Shown: positions 24,739-34,061 of the stretch, piece after piece | Layout: every line of letters starts with the position of its first letter | Position numbering within the stretch: position 1 is the first letter of the stretch | Assembly (NCBI GenBank): GCA_963977495.1 | Contig: CAXBOT010000001.1 | Coordinates: forward strand, 310,001-374,000 | Length of the DNA stretch: 64,000 nt | Source: UBA1672 sp963977495 | GTDB taxonomy: Bacteria > Pseudomonadota > Alphaproteobacteria > Micavibrionales > Micavibrionaceae | Reading direction: 5' to 3' | The notes under the pieces: model-generated | The model's input: only the letters and a program-made list of their open reading frames with translations | The model's database searches: none | Told to the model about the DNA's origin: nothing | Made by a program: the position numbers and the translations under genes

Positions 24739-25335
24739 TCAAGGGTACAGGCGCGTTATATCCCATGTGCCATTGCTTTGATGCGTATATAGAAAGCGAT
24801 CATGCAACCGATCAGGGTTATCCATCCAAAACTCTATCGTATCAGGGAGGAGGCGAAACCCTACCCAGCTTTCAGGGCGCGGCACAACAGAGCCTTCGGG
24901 GTATTGTTGTTCGAATGTTTTAATTTTATTTTCTAGGGTCGCGCGCGAATCAAGTGGGGATGATTGCTGCGAAGCCCATGCACCGATCTGTCTTTTATAG
25001 GGGCGTTCGGCGAAATAGGCATCGGCTTCCTTACCGTCAATGATTTTGACTTGGCCATCAACACGCACCTGTTTGCGCAACGATTTCCAATAAAAGCATA
25101 CGGAGCCATAAGGCGTTTCTTTTAAGGCTTTGCCTTTTTGGCTGTTCACGTTGGTGTGAAATTTAAAACCGTTTTCATCCACCTGTTTTAACAAGACCAT
25201 GCGCACCGAAGGCTTGCCGTCTTTTGAACAAGTAGCAAGCGCCATCGCGCCAGGATCATTGATTTCTGAGGCTTCAGCTTGTGCGAACCACAGTTTAAAT
25301 TGGGCGATTGGGTCATTCAAAAGATTTTGTTCCAT
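24739..25335 (-). CDS. pdxH: Pyridoxamine 5'-phosphate oxidase
   Basis: PdxH oxidises pyridoxine or pyridoxamine 5'-phosphate to PLP with FMN. The FMN-binding split-barrel has PSVRMVLLKQVDENGFKFHT, SQKGKALKETPYGSVCFYW and RKQVRVDGQV. The C-terminal substrate-binding part has WVGFRLLPDTIEFW, RLHDRFLYT and ITRLYP at the very end, as in E. coli PdxH. Starting at MEQNLLNDP gives 198 aa, a normal length. A longer frame adds a basic stretch with no similarity to the family. Confidence 0.96.
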   Translation of the reverse strand: MEQNLLNDPIAQFKLWFAQAEASEINDPGAMALATCSKDGKPSVRMVLLKQVDENGFKFHTNVNSQKGKALKETPYGSVCFYWKSLRKQVRVDGQVKIIDGKEADAYFAERPYKRQIGAWASQQSSPLDSRATLENKIKTFEQQYPEGSVVPRPESWVGFRLLPDTIEFWMDNPDRLHDRFLYTHQSNGTWDITRLYP

Positions 25336-25451
25336 TTTTTTAGAAGGCTTTCTTTGATTTGTGCGTATATACCTATGAATCCTATTTATAAGAGGATATA
25401 CTGCGTAACTCAAATTAGCTAAAGTTATTCCAACAGCAAAAGGTTAGTCGG

Positions 25452-25937
25452 ATGAAAAAAATTACAATGATGATGATGGTGGTATCGGTGATGATACTTG
25501 GTGCGTGTGATACGACAACGTTCCAGAATAAAGGCACAAAAGAAATGGTCGGAACAGGCGCAGGCGCGGTTGTTGGTGGCCTTCTCGGTTCAAAAGTCGG
25601 CGGTGGTTCAGGCCAGCTCTGGGCGACTGGTGCGGGCGCACTTTTAGGTGCGTATCTTGGAAACGAGGTTGGTAAATCTTTGGATAATGCCGATAGACAA
25701 TATATGTCTAACGCCGTTTATCAGGCGCAATCAGCGCCGGTTGGTGAACCTATTTCATGGAATAATCCTGAAAGCGGTAACGCAGGGAACATCGTAGCCA
25801 CAAAAGACGGTTACAGCGCAAGCGGAAGCTATTGCCGTGAGTTCCAACAAACCGTGTATATTGGCGGTAAAGAAGAATCAGCATTTGGTACAGCCTGTCA
25901 GAAACCTGATGGTAGCTGGGAAATCGTCAATAAATAA
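25452..25937 (+). CDS. 17 kDa surface-antigen-like glycine-zipper lipoprotein
   Basis: MKKITMMMMVVSVMILGACD gives a type II signal peptide with lipobox ILGAC, so the mature protein is lipid-anchored at Cys19. The next 60 residues form two glycine-zipper helices (GTGAGAVVGGLLGSKVGG, ATGAGALLGAYLGNEVG), as in the Rickettsia 17 kDa antigen family. The C-terminal domain (GYSASGSYCREFQQTVYIGG, GTACQKPDGSWEIV) has the paired cysteines common in these proteins. They are thought to sit in the outer membrane and help envelope integrity. A strong terminator follows; the gene is monocistronic and divergent from pdxH. Confidence 0.9.
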   Translation: MKKITMMMMVVSVMILGACDTTTFQNKGTKEMVGTGAGAVVGGLLGSKVGGGSGQLWATGAGALLGAYLGNEVGKSLDNADRQYMSNAVYQAQSAPVGEPISWNNPESGNAGNIVATKDGYSASGSYCREFQQTVYIGGKEESAFGTACQKPDGSWEIVNK

Positions 25938-25965
25938 GGCGATTTGAAGACCAATCATAAAATTT

Positions 25966-25995
25966 AAAAGCCGCTTGATATTCAGGCGGCTTTTT
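25966..25995. terminator. Strong bidirectional terminator
   Basis: AAAAGCCGC, a loop of about 11 bases, then GCGGCTTTTT gives a clean stem with A-run and T-run on either side. It serves the lipoprotein gene on the + strand and probably the 496-aa gene ending at 26022 on the - strand. Confidence 0.85.
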
Positions 25996-26021
25996 GTATG
26001 GCAGAGGGGGATAATTTTTGC

Positions 26022-27512
26022 TTATCGCTTTATGGCATGGGGGCTGATGAAGTCCGATATATTCGCAGTCTTTTTCTCGGTACTGTCAGCATTGCGTTTT
26101 GCTTGTTCCGCTTTGTGTTCTTCTGTGAGTTGTTGTGCCATAACAAGGCCGGAATGAATGGATGAAAATTCATCATCGCCCGAAGTGACCTGAAGGATAG
26201 TCTTCCAAGGCAAGTCACCGTAATCACGTTTGATATAGAATAATTTTTTAGAGAGATAGCTCAATGTATCCCATTCAATATTTTCAACTTCTCGTTCAAA
26301 CAATGTAATGGCATCTTGTAACACATTTTCGAAGATATCGTCGTTACTGCATTTTTTGATCATATCGGCCACAGGCACAAGGGCAGGGACGCACCAGCCC
26401 ATAAGCTTGCCATCCTGAAACGCCTGATTCTGTTTGTCGATGATTTCTAAAATAAGCTTAAAATCTTCTCTACGCGCCATACGCCTTTGCAAATTATTCA
26501 GCAATTCCTTACACAATTTTTTATGGAGCCGCGTGTTGGCCTCTTGATTGGTGAAGGGATTGTAATCTTGAATGTTGGTGATGATTTTTGGCTTAATGCC
26601 GATATTCTCTGAAATCATGTCTGCAATGGATTGCGCGTATGTGCTTTCGCCCGTATATAGCGCCGCGCCAAGAATGGTTTCCTTGTCAAATCCTGCCCAT
26701 GCCATTTGTTGCGCGGGGAAGCTAAAGCTACGCCATTGCTCGATTGATGGCGCTTCGTATGTGTCACCAATATCCTCGGCAATCTGAACGGCGGTAAGAA
26801 GAGTTCGCTTGCTTTTCTTATATTGTACGATGTTGTCATTGAACAGATATTCCAATGTATCGATACACATTGGAAAAGGAAATTCTTCTGCGCGGAAACT
26901 GACATTGGCGCTAAGTGTCGCGATGATTCGCTGTTTTGAAAGCGCCTTAAATGCTTCGTCGCGTCCTTGTAATGTCTGAACACTGGCAGAAAATATATCA
27001 CCGATCAGGTTTCTGTGGTGCAATTGCCGATCCGTAAGATTCGGGATCAGAATATTGTGATCGTCAATAAAGGTCTTAGGTATTTTTCCGTTTTTTGATT
27101 TTCTGTACTCTTCATATTCCTTGTAGAGCGCAATAGCATGCCATGAAATATGCAGAAGGTGGTTTCTAAGGTCATCCAGTGTTTCAAAGCGTGTGTAATT
27201 CACAAAACAGAGTGCCATATAGGCATTACTTTGGAAAAAACCAAGAAAGCCGGGGCTGTTATATCGTGCGATGGAAACAAAACGGGTTCTGTTCTTCTCC
27301 ATTATTTTTTGCGTATTATCCACGTTCGGATAGCGGAGCACATATTTGCCTGCCGGGTGGTTTCCGATCTCTCGCGCATCTGCTGAAAAGGCTTTAGCAC
27401 GCTCATTTTCGTTATGAATTGTGAAATGCATATGCAAATCAGAGAAACAGCTATCAACTTGTCTTCTTATAACATTACAGAGATGTTTTGCGCTTTTGTA
27501 ATCGACGGACAT
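26022..27512 (-). CDS. Conserved-looking protein of unknown function (496 aa)
   Basis: This is a long soluble, mostly helical protein without signal peptide or membrane segment. Local features are YNSPGFLGFFQSNAYMALC near residue 105, a His-rich stretch HLLHISWHAIALYKEYEEY near 138-156, FSFPAQQMAWAGFDKETILG near 265, and a Lys/Glu-rich C-terminus that looks disordered. No nucleotide-binding, HTH or nuclease motif is apparent and I do not recognise the family. Codon use resembles the neighbours, so there is no sign of recent transfer. No Shine-Dalgarno is visible before ATG at 27512. Confidence 0.7.
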   Translation of the reverse strand: MSVDYKSAKHLCNVIRRQVDSCFSDLHMHFTIHNENERAKAFSADAREIGNHPAGKYVLRYPNVDNTQKIMEKNRTRFVSIARYNSPGFLGFFQSNAYMALCFVNYTRFETLDDLRNHLLHISWHAIALYKEYEEYRKSKNGKIPKTFIDDHNILIPNLTDRQLHHRNLIGDIFSASVQTLQGRDEAFKALSKQRIIATLSANVSFRAEEFPFPMCIDTLEYLFNDNIVQYKKSKRTLLTAVQIAEDIGDTYEAPSIEQWRSFSFPAQQMAWAGFDKETILGAALYTGESTYAQSIADMISENIGIKPKIITNIQDYNPFTNQEANTRLHKKLCKELLNNLQRRMARREDFKLILEIIDKQNQAFQDGKLMGWCVPALVPVADMIKKCSNDDIFENVLQDAITLFEREVENIEWDTLSYLSKKLFYIKRDYGDLPWKTILQVTSGDDEFSSIHSGLVMAQQLTEEHKAEQAKRNADSTEKKTANISDFISPHAIKR

Positions 27513-27707
27513 GTGTTTTTGATATTCTGTTAGGGCATTAAATGATGAACCATCATCGCCGCACTATAACAGAATTTTCTGTATGCTATAAGTATATCTC
27601 CATGTTTTTTACAGCGATTTTTCATGAATATTGTTCCTTTGTCTGGACGAGGGCGTGTAAATGTGTAGGATATCATCCAATCAATATTTATATGACTGTA
27701 AGAAAAA

Positions 27708-28559
27708 ATGATGACAAGTGATTTTTTAAAAGGAAAACGCGGCCTTGTTATGGGTGTCGCGAATGATCGTTCAATCGCATGGGGGCTGGCCGAGGCCGCT
27801 GCCGCAAATGGTGCGGAATTGGCTTTTACGTATCAGGGGGATGCACTGTTAAAACGTGTAAAGCCACTCGCTGAACGGGTTGGTTCAAAAATTCTGGTGC
27901 CTTGCGATGTTACTGATGAGGCAAGCATTGATGCTGCATTTTCGGAAATTGAAAAACAGTGGGGGCAGGTTGATTTTGTCGTTCATGCAATTGCATTTTC
28001 TGACAAGAATGAACTTGATGGGTTATATCTGAACACGTCGCGCGATAACTTCCTGCGCACAATGGATATCTCCGTTTATTCTTTCACCGCCGTAGCGCAG
28101 CGCGCCGTACCATTAATGAAAGACGGCGGATCGCTTTTGACGCTTACCTATTACGGGGCAGAGCAAGTGATGCCGCATTATAACGTTATGGGCGTTGCTA
28201 AGGCCGCATTGGAAGCCTCCGTTAAATATCTCGCGGCTGATTTGGGCAAGGATAATATCCGCGTGAATGCTATTTCTGCAGGGCCGATTAAAACATTGGC
28301 TGCAAGCGGCATTGGTGATTTCCGTTTCATCTTGAAATGGAATGAATTGAACGCACCGCTTAAACGCAATGTGACCATCGAAGATGTCGGTCGCTCTGGT
28401 TTGTTCCTATTGTCTGATTTAAGCAGCGGCGTAACGGGCGAAATTTTACACGTTGATGCGGGGTATCATACCGTTGGTATGCTCGCCGTGGACAGTGTTG
28501 CCGAAACGGCGGAATTGCTTGCAAGCATGAAACCCAAAAACAAGGGTGAGGCCGCGTAA
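27708..28559 (+). CDS. fabI: Enoyl-[acyl-carrier-protein] reductase (NADH) FabI
   Basis: FabI performs the last reduction in each cycle of fatty-acid elongation. It is an atypical short-chain dehydrogenase: GKRGLVMGVANDRSIAWGLA is the NAD-binding loop, DFVVHAIAFSD lines the pocket, and LTYYGAEQVMPHYNVMGVAKAAL carries the Tyr-x6-Lys pair. ISAGPIKTLAASGI follows as in E. coli FabI. At 283 aa it is slightly longer than E. coli's because of a C-terminal extension. A second ATG at 27711 is equally possible. The thioesterase gene starts 17 bases after its stop, in the same direction. Confidence 0.97.
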   Translation: MMTSDFLKGKRGLVMGVANDRSIAWGLAEAAAANGAELAFTYQGDALLKRVKPLAERVGSKILVPCDVTDEASIDAAFSEIEKQWGQVDFVVHAIAFSDKNELDGLYLNTSRDNFLRTMDISVYSFTAVAQRAVPLMKDGGSLLTLTYYGAEQVMPHYNVMGVAKAALEASVKYLAADLGKDNIRVNAISAGPIKTLAASGIGDFRFILKWNELNAPLKRNVTIEDVGRSGLFLLSDLSSGVTGEILHVDAGYHTVGMLAVDSVAETAELLASMKPKNKGEAA

Positions 28560-28576
28560 GCGCCAACAAAAAGCCT

Positions 28577-29050
28577 GTGCCTGAAAATCACATCTGGTTC
28601 AAAGATTACACAATGGATTATCTGGAAGGGCTTCGTAATGCCAATATGGGGGAACATATTGGCTGTGAGTTCACAGAGGTTGGCGCTGACTTTCTAAAGG
28701 GGCGCATTCCTGTTGATCATCGTACGACGCAGCCCTTTGGCATCCTTCATGGCGGGGCGAGTTGCGTTCTGTCCGAAACGTTGGGCAGTGTCGCCGCGTG
28801 GATGACCATTAATCCTGATACACACCGCGCCGTAGGGCTTGAGATCAACTGCAATCACATCCGCGCTGTGACCGAAGGGTTTGTTGTGGGTACATGCACA
28901 CCGCTTCATGTTGGCAGGCGCACACAGGTTTGGCAAATTGATATGACGGAAGAAGCCACAGGCAAACGCACCGCCATCAGCCGCCTGACTGTCGCGGTAA
29001 TCGAGCATGGTACGCTAAGCACTCAGAAAGATGCCGTTAAAGTCGGTTAA
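28577..29050 (+). CDS. Hotdog-fold thioesterase (PaaI/EntH-MenI type)
   Basis: The core DHRTTQPFGILHGGASCVLS, then ETLGSVAAW, is the active-site region of the PaaI/EntH/MenI thioesterases, with the catalytic Glu in SETLGS. GLEINCNHIRAVTEGFVVGT and the later GRRTQVWQIDM strand complete the fold. The GTG start keeps the N-terminal IWFKDYTMDYLEGL, which matches the IW..-T-x-xxLN opening of E. coli relatives; an ATG at 28613 would lose it. The likely substrate is an aromatic or acyl-CoA thioester, not determined. It is probably co-transcribed with fabI. Its stop abuts the stop of the convergent nuclease gene with no gap. Confidence 0.86.
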   Translation: MPENHIWFKDYTMDYLEGLRNANMGEHIGCEFTEVGADFLKGRIPVDHRTTQPFGILHGGASCVLSETLGSVAAWMTINPDTHRAVGLEINCNHIRAVTEGFVVGTCTPLHVGRRTQVWQIDMTEEATGKRTAISRLTVAVIEHGTLSTQKDAVKVG

Positions 29051-29554
29051 TCAAATACAGAAAATAAAGCCATAGCGCCTCACTGCGTGCTCTGATTTAA
29101 GCATGGCGCAGGATAAGTCCTCGTCTTCTTCGGACGTGCATCGGGCAATGGTGCGCCCGTAATACCCTATTTTTATGGGCGTGCAGGTAACATCCCCCCT
29201 TGAAATGGCGTAGAGGTAATCGCGCGCGGCGTATGGATCACCCGCAGTGCATGTTCTTCCTTCTCTACAATGACCGGGCATTTCCGGCGTGTCGATACCT
29301 GCCAAGCGAATCCGCAGGCCATCGCAGTTGAAGGTATCGCCATCTGTGATTGAGGGATTACTACAATAGATTGCGTTTGATTCTAATCCACTTACATAGC
29401 GGGATGTCGCGGGGGAAAACGTAACCATAAAACTCGCCAGAACGCATAAGCCCATGACATAAAGAAAAGGCACTTTTTTAAAACTGCGCCAAACACCTAT
29501 CAATGGGAATGATCTGCGTTTCTTTATTTTTTTAAAAGGTAGTATTTTTGCCAT
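29051..29554 (-). CDS. Membrane-anchored staphylococcal-nuclease-like protein
   Basis: A basic N-terminus (KKIKKRRSF) precedes one hydrophobic segment (residues about 30-48), which acts as an anchor or uncleaved signal. The SNase domain follows: ITDGDTFNCDGLRIRLAGID then TPE, with the arginine, aspartates and glutamate of the active site, and IGYYGRTIARC with the second arginine. Five or six cysteines (YCSN, NCDG, HCREG, TCTAG, TCTP, RCTS) point to an oxidised, extracytoplasmic location. At 167 aa it is compact. It may degrade or scavenge nucleic acid at the cell surface; that is inference. Confidence 0.83.
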   Translation of the reverse strand: MAKILPFKKIKKRRSFPLIGVWRSFKKVPFLYVMGLCVLASFMVTFSPATSRYVSGLESNAIYCSNPSITDGDTFNCDGLRIRLAGIDTPEMPGHCREGRTCTAGDPYAARDYLYAISRGDVTCTPIKIGYYGRTIARCTSEEDEDLSCAMLKSEHAVRRYGFIFCI

Positions 29555-29692
29555 AACGTGCTTGTCGAATTGTGTGCGTCATAGATTTATTATGCGTGAA
29601 GGGTGTTAATTTTTTATTATGTGAAATAAGTGTGGTGAGGTTTTAAAGATTTTTGTTTATCCTTCGATATTTATTCGTTAATACTATTCGTC

Positions 29693-30778
29693 ATGTCAGG
29701 TAATCGTTTCGGAACACTATTTCAATATACGACCTTTGGTGAGAGCCATGGGGTTGGCATTGGTGCCGTGGTTGATGGTGTACCGCCGCGCATACCGTTG
29801 GATGAAGCATATATCCAGCAATTCCTTGATTTACGCAAACCCGGACAGAGCCGCCACACAACGCAGCGCAAAGAGCCTGATGAAGTGCAAATCATGTCAG
29901 GCGTGTTTGAGGGGATAACAACCGGCACGCCGATTGGTTTGATGATCTTTAACAAAGATCAAAAATCAAAGGATTACGGCGATATAAAAGATAAGTTCCG
30001 CCCCGGTCATGCGGATTACACCTATCAGGAAAAATACGGTATTCGCGATTATCGCGGCGGCGGCCGATCATCCGCCCGTGAAACCGCTATGCGCGTTGCA
30101 GCGGGCGCGGTTGCGCGTAAGGTACTGGAGCATCAAATCGGCGCGCAAGTGAAAATACGCGCTGCTGTCGTGCAAGTGGGAACGGAAACGATTAACCGTG
30201 ATAACTGGGACTGGGATCAGGTGCGTCAAAATCCGTTTTTCTCTCCCGATGCACAAGCGGCAGAAGATTGGGCAACTTATTTGGACGCTGTACGCAAAAA
30301 AGGTTCAAGCGCGGGCGCCTTGATAGAGGTGCATGCAAGCGGTATTCCCGCAGGACTGGGCGCGCCTGTCTATGATAAGCTTGATGCCGATCTTGCCAAG
30401 GCAATGATGAGCATTAACGCTACCAAAGCGGTTGAAATCGGTTCAGGTTTTGAAACGGTTGCGCTTGGTGGTGAAGATAATGCCGATGAAATCAGAATTG
30501 GCGCCGATGGCAAGCCAGCGTTCCAAAGTAACAATGCAGGCGGTATTTTGGGCGGTATATCTTCGGGGCAGGATATCGTTGCGCGCGTGGCGTTTAAGCC
30601 TACAAGCTCTATCCTAATGCCGCGTCAAACGATTGATAAGGACGGCAACGAAACGGATATTGTAACCAAGGGACGGCATGATCCGTGCGTTGGTATTCGC
30701 GGTGTTCCGGTGGTTGAGGCCATGATGGCATGCGTTTTGGCTGATCATTGGCTGCGACATAAGGCGCAGTGCTTGTAA
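29693..30778 (+). CDS. aroC: Chorismate synthase
   Basis: AroC makes chorismate from EPSP, the last step of the shikimate pathway, using reduced FMN. All three family signatures are present: FGESHGVGIGAVVDGVPP near residue 15-32, RGGGRSSARETAMRVAAGAV near 122-141, and GRHDPCVGIRGVPVVEAM near 325-342. IGSGFETVALGG and SNNAGGILGGISSGQDI are also typical. The length of 361 aa is normal. It appears monocistronic, with an AT-rich upstream region from the divergent nuclease gene. Confidence 0.98.
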   Translation: MSGNRFGTLFQYTTFGESHGVGIGAVVDGVPPRIPLDEAYIQQFLDLRKPGQSRHTTQRKEPDEVQIMSGVFEGITTGTPIGLMIFNKDQKSKDYGDIKDKFRPGHADYTYQEKYGIRDYRGGGRSSARETAMRVAAGAVARKVLEHQIGAQVKIRAAVVQVGTETINRDNWDWDQVRQNPFFSPDAQAAEDWATYLDAVRKKGSSAGALIEVHASGIPAGLGAPVYDKLDADLAKAMMSINATKAVEIGSGFETVALGGEDNADEIRIGADGKPAFQSNNAGGILGGISSGQDIVARVAFKPTSSILMPRQTIDKDGNETDIVTKGRHDPCVGIRGVPVVEAMMACVLADHWLRHKAQCL

Positions 30779-30840
30779 AATACGCGTGTGTATTTTGTGT
30801 AATTATTTTTTAATTCCTCTTATTTTTGCTAAACTATCCT

Positions 30841-31158
30841 ATGAAAGAAAATGATCTCCCCCAATCGGGCGCGCATGATGTGTCCGCGCGTACTAAAATC
30901 AAGAATATTATTCTCGGTTTTTTCGTGGTTCTGGGCGTCTTTTTTTTCTGTGCCTCTCTTTTTATCTCTGTCTATATTGCGTTCTTTCCAAAGCCGCCAA
31001 TCATGGAATTTATTATTGCAGACGGGCGGAAGCTCTATAATGAAATGAAAGAAGTTGAAAAGCAGAAAGAAAAAGAGGCCGCACAAAAAACTGCTGATGA
31101 TGAAAGCGAAAGTCAGTTTCTGAAAAAGATGCGAAAACGGGTCGTTAATTTGAAGTAA
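30841..31158 (+). CDS. Small single-span membrane protein
   Basis: Starting at MKENDLPQSG, the protein has one strong membrane helix (IILGFFVVLGVFFFCASLFI, residues about 24-43) and then a highly charged helix (EMKEVEKQKEKEAAQKTADD) that could be coiled coil. The TTG 15 bases upstream is less likely. I know no family. It precedes sppA by 74 bases in the same direction and may be read with it, so a role at the inner membrane is possible but unsupported. Confidence 0.6.
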   Translation: MKENDLPQSGAHDVSARTKIKNIILGFFVVLGVFFFCASLFISVYIAFFPKPPIMEFIIADGRKLYNEMKEVEKQKEKEAAQKTADDESESQFLKKMRKRVVNLK

Positions 31159-31231
31159 GCGCTGGCAAGTTAGGGTTTTGGTTTCTCTATTTATATGCTA
31201 CTCATCAATAAATCTATGCGAAGAGTGAACA

Positions 31232-33148
31232 ATGCAACAAGACCCTTGGTTAAGACAAAAAAAATTACATGACGGTGCGCCCGCACCTAAAGCTGAAGTC
31301 AAAAAAACAAGAAAATGGCGTATCCTTCCTATCTTATGGGTGGCGTTTAAGAAGACGTCTATGGTTGTCGGTGCGCTGGTTATTCTCAGTTCTATCACGA
31401 TGTCGTGGTTGCTCGCGCCTTATGTTGAAGAGGCAGAGAAGGGGCTTCCCAATCAAATGGTTCTGTATATGGAATTGCAGGGCAGCATCGGTGATTTACC
31501 TAAGGAGAGCACTTTCGCGGATCCCTTTGTTCAAGATAACAAAACAATTAAAAATTATATTGATGCACTCAACCGCGCGCGCGTCGACCCGCGCGTAGAG
31601 GGGGTTTATGCCCGCTTGGGGAATATCCAACTTTCTGTTGCCCATATTCAGGAATTACGCGCCGCCATTCATGATTTTGAAAAAAGCGGCAAGTTTGCCT
31701 ATATCTATGCCACATCATATGAGCAGGGCTTAGGCGGTTATTATCTGGCCTCATCCTTTGATGAAATATGGATGCAGCCGATGGGCGTTGTGATGGTTGC
31801 AGGGCTGAATGCCGAAATGCCGTATTTGCGTAAGGTTCTGGATACGGTTGGTATTGAGCCGCAGATTTTCAAGCGCAAAGAATTTAAGGGCGCGTACGAT
31901 ATGTTCACCGAAAGCGAAATGCCTGAGGCAAGCCGCCACGCTACGCAAGAATTGATTGATGATATCGTGGGCGCGCTGAAGGTTGATATCGCTACAGACC
32001 GCGAAATATCAGAAAAGACCTTGGTGTCCTTAGTGAATATGGGTTTGTTTATGGCTGATGAGGCTGTGAAGGTGAAGCTGATTGATCATGCTGATTATGA
32101 CGATAAATTGGTTGAGAAAATCAATGGAATGGTTACCGGTGACCCTGATAGTGATGACCTGTCCTATGTGAAGTTTGGTGCTTATATCAATGAAATGATT
32201 GAACGACGTGATGGCAGCAATAATGTTTTTGGCGCAAAACCTCAGGCACCATCTAATAAGCCCAAAGTCGCTTTGGTATATGCCGTGGGCGCCATTATGG
32301 ATTCAGACCGCGCGGGGGCTTCGATTTCAACGGATGACGGTATTGCAGGCGCCGATGGCATTTCCTCTGCGCTCCTTGATGCGGCGGATGATGACACTAT
32401 TGATGCTGTGGTGCTCAGAATTGATAGTCCGGGCGGATCGCCTGTGGCTTCAGAAACCATCCTGCGCGCTGTTCAAAAAATTCAAGAGAATGGCAAAACC
32501 GTTATTGTTTCCATGGGGCCTACGGCGGCATCAGGCGGATATTGGATTGCAAGTTTGGCCGATGAGATTTTTGTTATGCCCACGACGATTACGGGGTCTA
32601 TCGGTGTTTTGGGCGGGAAATTCTCACTTGCGAAACTTTGGGAAACACTTGGCGTCAGATGGGATTCTGTGCGTTGGGGGGATAATGCGGCGATGTGGTC
32701 TATGAACCAGCCTTATTCCGAAAGTGAAGCCGAGCGCGTCAATGCGTTGATGGATAATGTTTATAATAACTTTGTTAAGCGCGTGGCTAAAGGCCGCGGT
32801 ATGACCGAAGCGGAAGTCGATAAAATTGCACGAGGCCGCGTATGGTCAGGTAAGCGCGCCGTAGAGTTAGGGCTTGCCGATCAGTTTGGCGGCTTGAATG
32901 AGGCGCTTGACTATGCCGCGGTGCAAGTGGGTGAAACAGATCGGAATGATGTGAACGTCGTTGTGATGCCTAAGGCTCTTTCCACTTTTGAACGTTTTAT
33001 GCAATTGCTTGAAACCCAAGTGAGATCAGGGGAAAGCCTTCATGTTCAGACGCAGATTCTCAATACCATTGCGCCGACGCTTAACCGTATGATGGTCATG
33101 CAGAAAATGGATAACGGCGCGATTTACGAACCGATACGCGTGGAATAA
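31232..33148 (+). CDS. sppA: Signal peptide peptidase SppA, long (67K) type
   Basis: SppA degrades cleaved signal peptides in the inner membrane. The N-terminus is basic, with one membrane segment near residues 45-65. Two tandem S49 domains follow. The first supplies the general-base lysine in FKRKEFKGAYDMF near 215, and the second supplies the nucleophile in MGPTAASGGYWIASLADEI near residue 430-440. This is the long, E. coli-type architecture, and TTITGSIGVLGGKF follows the serine as expected. At 638 aa it is complete. It is convergent with the HAD gene, and no terminator is visible between them. Confidence 0.95.
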   Translation: MQQDPWLRQKKLHDGAPAPKAEVKKTRKWRILPILWVAFKKTSMVVGALVILSSITMSWLLAPYVEEAEKGLPNQMVLYMELQGSIGDLPKESTFADPFVQDNKTIKNYIDALNRARVDPRVEGVYARLGNIQLSVAHIQELRAAIHDFEKSGKFAYIYATSYEQGLGGYYLASSFDEIWMQPMGVVMVAGLNAEMPYLRKVLDTVGIEPQIFKRKEFKGAYDMFTESEMPEASRHATQELIDDIVGALKVDIATDREISEKTLVSLVNMGLFMADEAVKVKLIDHADYDDKLVEKINGMVTGDPDSDDLSYVKFGAYINEMIERRDGSNNVFGAKPQAPSNKPKVALVYAVGAIMDSDRAGASISTDDGIAGADGISSALLDAADDDTIDAVVLRIDSPGGSPVASETILRAVQKIQENGKTVIVSMGPTAASGGYWIASLADEIFVMPTTITGSIGVLGGKFSLAKLWETLGVRWDSVRWGDNAAMWSMNQPYSESEAERVNALMDNVYNNFVKRVAKGRGMTEAEVDKIARGRVWSGKRAVELGLADQFGGLNEALDYAAVQVGETDRNDVNVVVMPKALSTFERFMQLLETQVRSGESLHVQTQILNTIAPTLNRMMVMQKMDNGAIYEPIRVE

Positions 33149-33171
33149 TGCATTCTATCAATGGATGATTG

Positions 33172-33993
33172 TTATTGCGTGGCTTTGATGCACGCATTTG
33201 AACGTGATTTTTCAGATCTTTTATGCGGCGCACTCACATCACTTTTTTTTTCAGAAGGTGCCTTGGCTTTCGGTGTGTCAACGTCTTCAAACATCGGTTT
33301 GAGTTGATCGAACATATCGTGGAAAGACATGATAATGTGATCTGAACCAAGATTTTTTTCCATGATGGCAAGGGCAGCGTTAAAGGCAAAGGCAATCGGA
33401 ACAACACTGCCATCGATGACTTTTGAAACAGCCAGAGCGGCAATCACATCTTTGCGACGATCGCCTATGTACCACACAACATCATCGTCCTGTGGCTCGA
33501 TTTCCATTTGCTTAATCGCCAGAAGGATCGGTTCAGGATGTGGCTTTGAGTTGGCGAGGTCTTCGCGGAAAACGGTAGCCTTAAAGTAACTATCAAGCCC
33601 GAACTTTTGCAATATGTCATAACCGTAGCCTTTGCCAAGTCCGTTACTGACCAGCGCAATGGGGATATTATGCTCTTGTAATAAATCCAGAACATCATAC
33701 AGGCCGGGGCAAGGCTGTACGATTTGTTCAACAGGCTTGCGGCGGAATTTGTGCATAGCGCGATGAACGATGAGCTTGGGCTTTTTCTTGTTGCTGTTGC
33801 TCCATTCAGGGTCATGCCATTCCGGCACAATGCGCCCGTGACCACCGCGTTTGAAAATCCATGCAAAAACTTTGGAGGTCTTGTAACAAAGGCTATCGAG
33901 AAATTCGAGGACGTGTAAAAGCCGCGGATTAATATGCCTAACGGCAGTTCCATCCATATCAAAAATAACGATTGTCGGCTTTTTGATGCTCAT
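33172..33993 (-). CDS. HAD-family hydrolase (phosphatase-like)
   Basis: All four HAD motifs are visible: IVIFDMDGTAVRH (nucleophile Asp) at residue 8-20, ALVSNGLGKGYGYD (motif II), LANSKPHPEPILLAI (motif III Lys) and VVWYIGDRRKDVIAA (motif IV Asp pair). The middle resembles phosphoglycolate phosphatase and pyrophosphatase-like HAD enzymes. A cap of about 85 residues with many basic residues (FKRGGHGRIVPEWHDPEWSN) lies between motifs I and II. A disordered Lys/Ser tail (KAPSEKKSDVSAPHKRSEKS) ends the protein. ATG at 33993 is chosen over the TTG nine bases upstream. The substrate is unknown. Confidence 0.85.
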   Translation of the reverse strand: MSIKKPTIVIFDMDGTAVRHINPRLLHVLEFLDSLCYKTSKVFAWIFKRGGHGRIVPEWHDPEWSNSNKKKPKLIVHRAMHKFRRKPVEQIVQPCPGLYDVLDLLQEHNIPIALVSNGLGKGYGYDILQKFGLDSYFKATVFREDLANSKPHPEPILLAIKQMEIEPQDDDVVWYIGDRRKDVIAALAVSKVIDGSVVPIAFAFNAALAIMEKNLGSDHIIMSFHDMFDQLKPMFEDVDTPKAKAPSEKKSDVSAPHKRSEKSRSNACIKATQ

Positions 33994-34061
33994 ATACAGC
34001 AACCCTAAAGTGAAAGAAAGACGATATCAACTGTAATCGGCACTGACTATGCGTTGTTTGT

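Noticed and set aside
27513..27707. Possible short ORF near 27624 in the gap before fabI
   Set aside because: It would code for only 14 residues, with no ribosome site; nothing else is supported in this 195-base gap.
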